Below are positions 12,576 through 20,951 of a stretch of DNA of 64,000 nucleotides, one piece after another (within the stretch, counting starts at the first letter, position 1; the number at the start of each line of letters is the position of its first letter). The notes below the pieces were generated by a model, which worked only from the letters and a program-made list of their open reading frames with translations, made no database searches and had not been told where the DNA came from. This stretch comes from Triticum aestivum (Eukaryota; Streptophyta; Magnoliopsida; Poales; Poaceae): assembly GCF_018294505.1 (NCBI RefSeq), contig NC_057795.1, positions 525,579,184 through 525,643,183 of the forward strand, given 5' to 3'. The position numbers and the translations under genes are program-made.

Positions 12576-12928
12576 TCCATCTCCCTGATCTCCTCCCTTC
12601 GGATCCACTCACACACAGCCACAAATTCTGCGCCGCGCGCCCCCGTCGCCCCTCTCCTCCGCGCGTCTGCGCCGCGCGCCCCCGTCGCCGCTCCTCCATC
12701 TGGGCCGCGCGCCGTCACCTCCTCCTCCTTGCTGGACTCGGTACCGGCCTCCTCGTCCATCCTCCCTCTCCACTCGCCGCTGGCCGGCCCCTCCTCGCTC
12801 CGCCTTCCTCCTCCGTTCTCCTTCAACTGGCCGCGCCGGCCGGCCCCTCCGCGCTCCGCCTTCCTCCTCCATCCTACTCTCTTCTCCCTCCTCGAGTCGC
12901 CCTCCTTCTCCCTCCTGCTCATATGCAA
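12576..12928. other. GC-rich leader-like segment upstream of the B3 gene
   Basis: A C/G-rich, strongly skewed stretch that gives long open frames on both strands, all low-complexity (Pro/Ser/Arg or Gly/Arg/Glu). It precedes the captured gene and may be its old promoter or leader. It could also be a fragment of another gene. No protein is called here. Confidence 0.4.
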
Positions 12929-13330
12929 CATTTTGATTTAGTTGATATAATTTAGTTGACTTAGTAGGCTAGTTGATTTAGTTGACTTAGAACATTTTGA
13001 TTTAGTTGATTTAGTAGGCTAGTTGATTTAGTTGCCTTAGAATATTTTGATTTAGTTGACTTAGTAGGTTAGTTGATTTAGTTGACTTAGAACATTTTGA
13101 TTTAGTTGATTTAGTAGGCTAATTCATTTAGTTAATTTAGTTGACTTAGAACATTTTGATTTAGTTGATTTAGTAGGCTAGTTGATTTAGTTGCCTTAGA
13201 ATATTTTGATTTAGTTGACTTAGTAGGTTAGTTGATTTAGTTGACTTAGAACATTTTGATTTAGTTGATTTAGTAGGCTAGTTGATTTAGTTGACTTAGG
13301 AACATTTTGATTTAGTTGATTTAGTAATCC
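12929..13330. repeat. About 50-bp minisatellite, seven to eight copies
   Basis: The core ACATTTTGATTTAGTTGA recurs at about 12929, 12991, 13041, 13091, 13150, 13200, 13250 and 13301. Spacing is near 50 bp with two longer steps. Units alternate GATTTAG and GACTTAG. It lies directly before the B3 start codon. Confidence 0.88.
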
Positions 13331-13354
13331 TTTGCTCATATTGCTTTAGGAAGA

Positions 13355-14430
13355 ATGGCGCCACCACCACCACCACTATGTCAACTATGCAAGTCAAGAT
13401 GCGCCAGCAGCCTTGCAACTGGCAAGCTGTTCGTCATCTACTTCCAGCCGAGTTTTCGTCATGCGGCGGTAAGAAATTAGATGAAATGTAATAACTATTT
13501 TATTTTTAGTGTTGGCATTACTGCATTGTGTCATTTTGCTTAGTTTACACAGATCGTCCCATGCAATGTGAGGTTGAAATTCAACAAGCTGATAGGAGAC
13601 ACTGTGACATTTGAGGCTCCTGGGGGGGTCGTACACTATGGAGGTCGAGAAAGGACGCAATATGTCGCAGATTGGAGGAAATGGATGGGCCCGTTTCGTC
13701 ACTCGCATGCATCTTACTGGTGGTGAGTTGATCAGCTTCAACTTCCGAGCAGAAAGACCCAAGCTAGCTGTCATTTATCTCAACCTGGTGGAAGATGATG
13801 AAGATGACGAAGATGATGAAGATGATGAAGATAATGAGGACCCACTCGATGAAGATGATGAGGACCCACTTCATGAAGCCATCGTAGCTCAAAGAACAAG
13901 GCTGAGTGAGGAGGAGGTGTCCAACCTGTGGGACATAATTCTGCCACGTGCTGAGTTTGTCGGGGTGCCATTCGTGACCCGCTTGACAAATACCATGGTT
14001 GATCGACATGATATGGTATGTTATACTTACAAATGCAAATTAATAGTGTGAATTACTTAGTGTACAGTCCAATGATATGGTATGTTGTGTGGAATCTAGA
14101 CGATGATATATATGTTTTAGTGTAGAGTTCGATCACATGCTTATTAATTGATATGTTTTTCTTATTCAGAAATTGGCAAAGAGCATATCTGTGAGTTATG
14201 GTATCGAGCCTGATGAAGAAGGCTCAGTTGGACTACGCCTTACTGCAAGGGGCTCCGTCACAACCTGTACTTACCGCGTGGACACGGACAGTCGCACACA
14301 CTTAAGCTCGGTTGGGTGGAAGAAATTCCTCGATGGCAAGAATCTTCGTGTTGGATAGGCCATCCTAATTACTATCAGGAACACCAACCGCCCAGGCTTG
14401 AGGATGATGATTGTCTTCGATATCATCTAG
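13355..14430 (+). pseudogene. Two-B3-domain protein gene captured by the CACTA element
   Basis: Exon 1 is 13355-13468 (MAPPPPPPLCQ to PSFRHAA, donor GTAAGA), exon 2 is 13553-14015 (acceptor ACAG, donor GTATGT) and exon 3 is 14170-14430 (acceptor TTCAG). Domain 1 spans exons 1-2: IYFQPSF, IVPCNVRLKF, then GWARFVTRMHLTGGELISF. An acidic linker (about 20 Asp/Glu) follows. Domain 2 spans exons 2-3: LWDIILPRAEFVGVPF, HLSSVGWKKFLDGKNLRVG and MMIVFDII. The pattern of basic N-terminus, GW..F and hydrophobic strands is that of plant B3 DNA-binding domains (REM-like). A seven-G run at 13622-13628 shifts frame by one base; TAG at 14356-14358 interrupts the last domain. Without those two lesions the model is continuous. 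B3 proteins bind DNA in the nucleus; targets are unknown. Confidence 0.78.
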
Positions 14431-14640
14431 AACTACATATGTGTGTGTGGCTATATCATCTAGAACTACATATGTGTGTGTGGCTATATCATCTAGCTAG
14501 AACTACATATGTGTGTGTGGCTATATCATCTAGAACTACATATGATGATCGTCGTCGATATCATCTAGAACTACATATGATGATGGCCGTTGATATGACC
14601 ATGTACTGCTTGAGGATGCATGTTGGCTATGCATGAAATT
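14431..14640 (+). repeat. Short tandem copies after the B3 gene
   Basis: A unit of about 33 bp containing CATCTAGAACTACATATG and a GTGTGTGTGG tract is repeated four to five times with small changes. The first copy overlaps the B3 stop codon, so the repeat probably grew from the 3' end of the gene. Confidence 0.75.
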
Positions 14641-14652
14641 GTTATCTTAGTA

Positions 14653-14722
14653 CTCCCTTCGTTCCAAATTACTCGTCGTGGTTTGAGCTAAAACCACGAC
14701 GAGTAATTTGGAACGAAGGGAG
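14653..14722. mobile_element. Stowaway MITE, 70 bp
   Basis: A near-perfect hairpin beginning CTCCCTTCGTTCCAAATTA and ending with its complement, flanked by TA at 14651-14652 and 14723-14724. Sequence and TA duplication are those of grass Stowaway (Tc1/mariner) MITEs. It sits inside the CACTA element. Confidence 0.92.
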
Positions 14723-14815
14723 TACTACCGTACCTAGTAATGGTTTATGAATTTGATATGTACTAGTAGTACCTAGTTTCTAGCATCTGAAAGGAGAACT
14801 GGGAAAATGATGAAA

Positions 14816-15028
14816 GATATAGCAGTAGCGTGGGATGAAGAAATCGCTACAGCTAGTTAATAGTAGCGCGTTCCTAAAAAGCGCTGCTGATATCGTTCAA
14901 CAGTAGTAGCGCTGGTTGGGGCCGCGCTACTACTATGAGTTAGCTGTAGCGCCTTATTAGTAGCGCGGCCACCCGCGCTGCTGCTAGCCTGAAAACCCGC
15001 GCTGCTGCTAGCCTTTTCCCTAGTAGTG
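14816..15028. repeat. CACTA right subterminal repeats and terminus
   Basis: Copies of the AGCAGTAGCGC-type motif in both orientations, then the right inverted end GCCTTTTCCCTAGTAGTG. The last base is 15028. Confidence 0.88.
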
Positions 15029-15030
15029 AT

Positions 15031-16150
15031 AGTTTGTTTTTTCAATCATGCGATCAGTTTTTTACGGCACGAACCACCTTTTTTGGGCTAGATATTTTCA
15101 GTGCGCATGCACGTGTGTATGTCAATGTGTAAGTTCTTCCAGATCGGAATGTTAGAAGTCCTACCATCTCAATTCTCCGATACCTTTCCAACACCTATGA
15201 AAATTAATCAAACAGAGCTTTTTCTGACTCACGTTTATAGTCTCGGTCAATACCATCAATAGGTTGACTTTTGTCTTTTCACTGCTCACCGATTCTACCC
15301 TAATGTGAGCCTAGCACCATGTTGTAACAGGTCCATGGCCAGGGAGCATGTTTCTGCAGACCATTCGGATCAGTTGGCGCAGAAAAGTTCGAGCAATAAG
15401 TGCGAAATAGTTTGTTTTTTCAATCTTGCGATCCGTTTTTAGGGCATGAACCGCCTTTTTTGGGCTAGATATTTTCAGTGCGCATGCACGTGTGTATGTG
15501 GATGTGTAAATTCTTCCAGATCAGAATGTTAGAAGTCCTACCATCTCAATTCTCTGATACCTTTCCCACACCTATGAAAATTACTCAAACAGAACTTTTT
15601 CTGACTCACGTTTATAGTCTTAGTCAAAAACATCAATAGGGTGAGTTTTGTCTTTTCACTGTTCATCGATTCTACCCTAATGTGAGCCTAGCACCATGTT
15701 GTAATAGGTCCATGGCCAAGGACCATGTTTCTACAGACCATTCGGATCAGTTGGCCCACAAAATTTCGAGCTATAAGTGCGAAATAGTTTGTTTTTTCAA
15801 TCTTGCGATCCGTTTTTGAGGGCACGAATCGCCTTTTTTGGGCTAGATATTTTCAGTGTGCATGCACGTGTGTATGTAGATGTGTAAATTCTTCCAGATC
15901 AGAAAGTTAGAAGTCCTACCATCTCAATTCTTCGATACCTTTCTAACACCTATGAAAATTTCTCAAACGGAGCTTTTTCTGACTCACGTTTATAGTCTCG
16001 GTCAATACCATCAATAGGGTGAGTTTTGTCTTTTCACTGTTCACCGATTCAACCCTAATGTGAGCCTAGCACCATGTTGTAACAGGTCCATGGCCAAGGA
16101 GCATGTTTCTGCAGACCATTCAGATTAGTTGGCCCAAAAAAGTTCCGTTG
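15031..16150. repeat. About 378-bp tandem repeat, three copies
   Basis: Units start at 15031, 15409 and 15786 with AGTTTGTTTTTTCAATC; periods are 378 and 377 bp. Each unit includes GGGCTAGATATTTTCAGTG, CATCTCAATTCT and CACCATGTTGTAA. Copies look about 93-96% alike. No coding potential is seen. The monomer length is in the range of Triticeae subtelomeric satellites near 380 bp, but identity with any of them could not be tested. It begins three bases after the CACTA end. Confidence 0.92.
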
Positions 16151-16306
16151 ACCAAGAGAAGCACGGGGATTATTGTAAGCCTAATGCGTTGACCAAGACA
16201 ACACCTATGAAAATAATGTGAGCCGAGCACCATGTGTTGTCTTGGTCAACGGAGCTTTCCAACCCTAATGTGAGCCTAGCACCATGTTGTAACAGGTCCA
16301 TGGCCA
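16151..16306. other. Scrambled filler DNA with a 17-bp inverted repeat
   Basis: Short, reordered pieces of the 378-bp unit (ACACCTATGAAAAT, CGGAGCTTT, then the full AACCCTAATGTGAGCC to CATGGCCA run) are mixed with GTTGACCAAGA segments. An exact inverted repeat, GTTGACCAAGACAACAC, lies at 16188-16204 and 16234-16250. The patchwork runs into the duplicated flank at 16307 through the shared AGAGAAGCAC, which also occurs at 16154-16164 as AAGAGAAGCAC. Confidence 0.8.
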
Positions 16307-16468
16307 AGAGAAGCACGCGTCACGAAAAACTGTCCGGCGGCGCCTGTGGTTCATGGCGCTCTCCACCTCAGACTTGGTGGCGGACAGTCTGTCGGCATCC
16401 TCCGTTGGAGGAGTATCCGGCTCGCGCCTTGCGCTCGCCTCCCCCTCCAGACCAGGTGCTGGAGCTTG
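16307..16468. repeat. 162-bp flank, right copy
   Basis: Second copy of 11826-11987, continuing into the normal antisense-gene sequence (GCTGCTAGAGGC) after TTG. It looks like an uninserted version of the site joined to the filler. Confidence 0.92.
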
Positions 16469-18313
16469 GCTGCTAGAGGCTGGGTTGGCAACCTCTACGC
16501 CCGCAGTCCGGCGGGCACTTTTTCTCCTACAAAAGTCATGAGCACTCAAACGCTTCTTAGGAATGTTGCTCTAAATGACAAACCGTGAGCTATACCTTTG
16601 CGGCGACGTCTCAATCCGCGCCGCGCACCTCTTCCGCCTACTGGGCCGGACTGACCCTTGTTGGTCAGCCGCCGCGGCCTCGGCTTCCTGCCTTGAAGGT
16701 GCTTCCTGCAAAACACCATCATATACAGGGGTCAGAAATGAGCAAGGGAGAAATAATGGTGTCGGCACTTTGGTCACAATCACCTGGGAAGCCGGATATA
16801 GTCCGGGATAGTCAGCCGTAATGTCGACTAAAGCATTATCCATGCTGAGCTGGTGGAACACCCCATCGATTAGCTCCACCTTTATGTCCGGGTCCTCTTC
16901 GGAGGCCGGATCGTGGGATCTCTCTGGATCCTCGGGTTGCGGAGCTGGACTGAGCATTCCCTCCACGACCCGACGCAGCTCCTGCGTCGAAAACATAATA
17001 TAAGAAACTTAAACTTCGAAAGCATGGGTCGGGCACACGGAGTGTTCTCTTGCCCAACGCCGGGGATTATTCATGGAGAACCCATTCAACGGGTTCGTCT
17101 GGAGGAAATCCTCCTTCCCCCCCTTGTACATGCCGGACAGGATCTTCGCCAGGTCTTCGGCCGAACCCGGCCCTTTGCGGCCGTGACGGGTGGCATCGTC
17201 CTCCCCGTTGAAATCCCACATAGGGTGGCCCCTGTATTGCAGCGGCTGCACCCCTCGCATAATGCACGTTGCCATGACTCCAATCATGGTCAACCCGAAA
17301 TGGGCCAGTAACCTTATTCGGCCCATCAAATAATGGACGCTCTTGTCTTCCTCCAGCTGGGGGCTCCGTGGGCGCCAGCTAAGGCGTTTCTTCAAAGGAG
17401 CATTACTGAACTCCGGGAGGCCAATCCGAACAGGGTCCGGCAGCGGAGCGTCTTCTATGTAAAACCACTCTGAAGGCCAGTCTTCGGACGCCTTCTTAGG
17501 GGTTCTGGATGGACATCCGGTCCCGGCGATGCGCCATATTTCGGCACCGCCCACTTGATATATGGACCCCTCATGAGAGCGGGGTACAAGGCAGAACAAC
17601 CTCTTGCACATCGCAAAATGGGGCTCGACGCCCAGAAATAGCTCGCAAAGGGCTACGTAACCCGCGATATGCAGGATAGAGGCGGGCGTAAGGTGATGGA
17701 GCTGGAGTCCGTAGAACTCCAGGAGCCCGCGGAGGAACGGATGTATAGGAAATCCGAGCCCTCTTATCAGATAGGGGACGAAGCATACCCGCTCCCCTTT
17801 GTTGGGATTTGGGGTAGCCTCCGCTTGCTTCCCACCTTGGTAGGTGGCCAGCCCGGCTCGAACCGGGACCATGAAGGCCGGAGGGAGATATCCCTCCGCT
17901 TGGAGCGTCACCAGCTCACTGTGCGGGACAGAGCATCTCCGCCAGTCTCTTGGCAGAGGGCTGGGAGCGCGAGAGGAGGAGCCGCGTCGACGGTCCATGA
18001 TGGAACGGATTTTTGGTCGGAAGCGCTCCGATGAGTACTCGCGGAAGGAAGATGGTGTGATTTGGATCTGGATTCTTGCCTCTCTTATAGGCAGATTATT
18101 TGCACAGCTAGGGGGTAAAACATAAAAGATAACCTGGCTTTTCGCATTCATGCGACGCATGGAAGATGGCCATTATTGGGCGTGGAAGCCAAGAAGCGCA
18201 ACATTGATAAGGAAGCCGGACACTGTTCGGCAGGTACATGGAACTTAAGGGAGAACCCGCCTTGCAACGCCGAAGACTATAAAATGCGCTGGACTTATCG
18301 TCATTGAAGCCTG

Positions 18314-18326
18314 GTTCGGGGGCTAC
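18314..18326 (+). other. Polypurine-tract-like sequence before the 3' LTR
   Basis: GTTCGGGGGCTAC directly precedes the 3' LTR. The run of G and its position fit the plus-strand primer of Tat-lineage elements, though it is short and impure. Confidence 0.45.
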
Positions 18327-18808
18327 TGAGGGAGTCCTGGACTAGGGGGTGTCCGGACAGCCGGACTATCATCATCGGCCGGACTCCAAGACTATGAAGA
18401 TACAAGATTGAAGACTTCGTCCCGTGTCCGGATGGGACTTTCCTTGGCGTGGAAGGCAAGCTTGGCGATATGGATATGTAGATCTCCTACCATTGTAACC
18501 GACTCTGTGTAACCCTAGCCCTCCCCGATGTCTATATAAACCGGAGGGTTTTAGTCTGTAGGACGAAAAACCATTACAACAATCATACCATAGGCTAGCT
18601 TCTAGGGTTTAGCCTCCTTGATCTCGTGCTAGATCCACTCTTGTACTACCCATATCATCAATATAAATCAAGCAGGAGTAGGGTTTTACCTCCATCGAGA
18701 GGGCCCGAACCTGGGTAAAAACATCGTGTCCCTTGTCTCCTGTTACCATCCGCCTAGACGCACAGTTCGGGACCCCCTACCCGAGATCCGCCAGTTTTGA
18801 CACCGACA
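18327..18808 (+). repeat. 3' LTR of the younger Fatima-like element
   Basis: 482 bp, paired with 4457-4938 (about 17 differences). Ends GACA at 18808; the next five bases, GTTCC, are the right-hand target duplication. Confidence 0.92.
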
Positions 18809-19370
18809 GTTCCTTTCCCTGGGTAGGCATGCATTATTTTGCATGTCTGAACTGTGTTTGAAAAACCACAACATACATAACATCTGGGGGTCATAAAGTG
18901 ACCAGTAAAAAACATCTTTAGTCCACTGACCCAATATTCCCTTAAGAACGCTAGCTTTCGGCTTCACCTAGTCTGAGGTACACATCCGAATGACCCGGCA
19001 GTAACAATCGCAGAGGTGCTCCCTTTATGCCCTAGCCGAACTAATGGGAACGTAGGGCATAAGCACAGGAGCCAGGCAACCTAGCTTGGCCAAAATTTAA
19101 GTCATATCGATGCATATAATGGCGAAGAAAAGGTACATACATGGACAAGACACAAATGTGGTGAGCTTGATGCTCGGAAAACAATAGTAATAAGCCTGTG
19201 TACAAGAAGCCCCCAGTTATAATTTAAATACATATTAAGAATTGTATGCATTATAGGTGTACGGTTTAACCGTACAAGAGCTTTGCAGCGTAAGGAATAA
19301 AAGTGAAAAGAGAGGAAAAATAAATAAAGGGAGGAAAAAGGGAAAAAGGAGATGAACGAAGAGTCGGACG
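18809..19370. other. Post-pol spacer of the host element, right half
   Basis: Continues the sequence interrupted at 4456. Noncoding; similar to the reverse complement of 10098-10680. Nothing else is seen. Confidence 0.75.
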
Positions 19371-19954
19371 CTAGGCATAGAATCTTCGGAATCTGGCCGC
19401 ATTCCATGGGTTCGGCTCCAGGCGGTTGTCTAATGCATCACGCAGGCGGTACCCTCCTCCGGTGAGAACTTTGTCGATGATGAAGGGACCCTCCCACTTG
19501 GGCTTGAGTTTGTCCTTTCTCTTCTCCGGCAAGCGTAGAACGAGTTCACCAATGTTATAAGTCTTGGCCCGTACTTCTCTGCTTTGATATCTGCGAGCCT
19601 GTTGTTGATAGAATGTGGAACGGGCCTTAGCGACGTCGCGCTCCTCCTCCAGGGCATCTAAGCTGTCCTGCTGATCCAGCTCGGCCTCTCTCTCTTCATA
19701 CATGCGCACTCGAGGTGAGTCATGAATAATGTTGCAGGGTAACACAGCCTCGGTGCCGTACACCATGGAAAAAGGTGTATATCTGGTAGAACGATTGGGC
19801 GTGGTCAGCAGCCCCCAGAGTATGGAGTTGAGCTCCTCCACCCAGTGCTTGTCCAATTCTTTCAAATACCGCGCTAATCTGGGTTTGATGCCGCTCATAA
19901 TAAGACCGTTAGCTCGTTCGACTTGGCCGTTGGTTTGTGGGTGGTATATGGAGT
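19371..19954 (-). pseudogene. Host element integrase C-terminal piece
   Basis: An open 175-codon stretch (19898-19371) covers the end of the integrase core and the C-terminal region, ending WNAARFRRFYA, and closely matches 9570-10097. Upstream it continues a few codons (ANGLI, QVERAN-equivalent) until the hAT insertion. Its reading frame is undamaged here, but it is detached from the rest of pol. Confidence 0.85.
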
Positions 19955-20159
19955 CCTCATGGCACCCGCAGGGTTCGGGTGTGGGTAATGCTTGCCCAAA
20001 CCCTCACCCGTCCCATTTTTTTCTGCCCAAACCCGTACCCGTACCCGCACCCCGGGTATCATATCTTTCCCATACCCGTACCCGGCCGGGTGCGGGTAAT
20101 ACCCGCGGGTAACCCATACCCGTCTGGGTCACCTTTCAAATAAAATTTTTCCATGTACT

Positions 20160-20242
20160 TTCAGCAATCAGCATGTACATACCACATTTCAGCATTTATA
20201 TTAGTATATACCACATTTCAGCATGTATATTACAGCATCTGA

Positions 20243-20288
<46 letters not shown>

Positions 20289-20530
20289 CAGCACATGTAT
20301 TCCAGCATTTCAGCACATAAACATGTCAAGTTTCAGCACTTGAACAATAGTTTCAGAATTTCAGCACATATGTCAAGTTTCAGCACTTGGAAATATTTCA
20401 GCACACGCATAGTCATTTCAACCACAAAGTTCGACACACAAATAAGTTCGTAGACCGCAAATAGGTTCAACACACAAATAGTAAATAGGTTCAACACACA
20501 AATAAGTTCAACATCTCAACACACAAATAG
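20160..20530. repeat. hAT internal short repeats and AC/AT microsatellite
   Basis: The motif TTTCAGCA(C/T) recurs about ten times. A pure AC run (about 20242-20266) passes into an AT run (about 20267-20288). Variants of ATAGGTTCAACACACAA follow to 20530. This is the noncoding 3' side of the transposase gene. Confidence 0.8.
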
Positions 20531-20951
20531 GTTCAACATGTGACATCTCCAACATGAAACCGAACGGTCCAGACCAACTTGACTTGCTTTCATCTTCTCT
20601 CCACTTCATGAGCTTTGACTAGCCTTGACATCTCAAAGCATCAATGCCTAGTACGGGACATAAACTGCAAGACATGAGAACTTGAGAGTAATGAGTACAA
20701 GCTATGTTTTGTTTGCAATTCTTATGAACTACTAAGATAACAAGATAACATGAATACAAGATATCTTTGATGTGCAATTCTGTAGTAGTAATAAGATACA
20801 TCATAACAAGAATACAAGATATGTTTGATTTGAATTCTTAAGTACTACCAAGTTCTAACCTGCATCCCTTCTTGAATATCTTGAAGACAAGTCCAGAAGC
20901 TAGTTTCTGTTGTGTGAGCATCTACAAAAGTAGACAAACGTCAACAACATT

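Larger units (their letters stand above)
11988..15028. mobile_element. CACTA transposon carrying a B3-domain gene (non-autonomous)
   Basis: A 3,041-bp element with inverted ends CACTACTAGGGAAAAG at the left and its complement at 15013-15028. Many subterminal copies of a TAGCAGTAGCGC-type motif occur in both orientations (about 12030-12250, 12488-12575 and 14820-15010), as expected for transposase-binding repeats. No transposase frame is present. Its cargo is a three-exon gene with two B3-like domains (13355-14430). The left flank ends TTG (11985-11987), but the right flank (ATA) does not match; TTG reappears at 16466-16468. Orientation is not assigned. Confidence 0.9.
10906..18160 (-). pseudogene. 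Antisense extra gene of the younger Fatima-like element, split by the CACTA insertion
   Basis: Convergent to gag-pol. Read from 18160: a 383-codon open frame with SVPHSELVTLQAEGYLPP, the block GLGFPIHPFLRGLLEFYG to EWPSEWFYIED, and FNGEDDATRHGRKGPG; then, after an apparent intron, an acidic segment (16996-16571); a serine/proline-rich piece (16549-16265); and, beyond the insertion, 12038-11694 (ATKSEVESAMNHRRR), 11577-11389 (coiled-coil, RVLNKVQQESNKLQDAH) and 11352-10906 (ending SLLDRIEEEYSQSI). About 160 bp are present twice, on both sides of the insert. The N-terminal block resembles the 'putative gypsy type transposon domain'. Such antisense frames are known in Tat-lineage elements; no function is established. 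The CACTA insertion has destroyed it. Confidence 0.78.
4457..18808 (+). mobile_element. Younger Fatima-like Gypsy element (Tat lineage), nested
   Basis: Two direct 482-bp LTRs (4457-4938 and 18327-18808), both starting TGAGGGAGTCCTGG and ending GACA, bound gag-pol on the plus strand, a spacer, and an antisense gene on the minus strand. The five flanking bases are GTTCT on the left and GTTCC on the right, a target duplication with one change. The LTRs differ at about 17 of 482 sites by eye (3.5%), mostly transitions. It inserted in the opposite orientation into an older member of its own family and later received the CACTA element at 11988-15028. The family name Fatima is from memory. Confidence 0.9.

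Noticed and set aside
12539..12941. Long overlapping frames on both strands in the CACTA GC-rich block
   Set aside because: Low-complexity Arg/Gly/Glu or Pro/Ser/Arg products from skewed GC-rich DNA, open on several frames at once; no domain is visible.
13764..14009. Minus-strand frame rich in Ile/Phe/His over the B3 gene
   Set aside because: It is the complement of the acidic Asp/Glu codon run in the B3 linker.
13355..14430. B3 gene as an ordinary host gene
   Set aside because: It lies wholly inside matching CACTA ends and subterminal repeats, so it is cargo, not a resident locus.
15031..16150. The 378-bp repeat as a CRISPR-like array
   Set aside because: Whole units repeat without distinct spacers, and the surroundings are a plant genome.
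20242..20289. AC/AT run as a regulatory element
   Set aside because: A plain microsatellite in the noncoding part of a hAT element.
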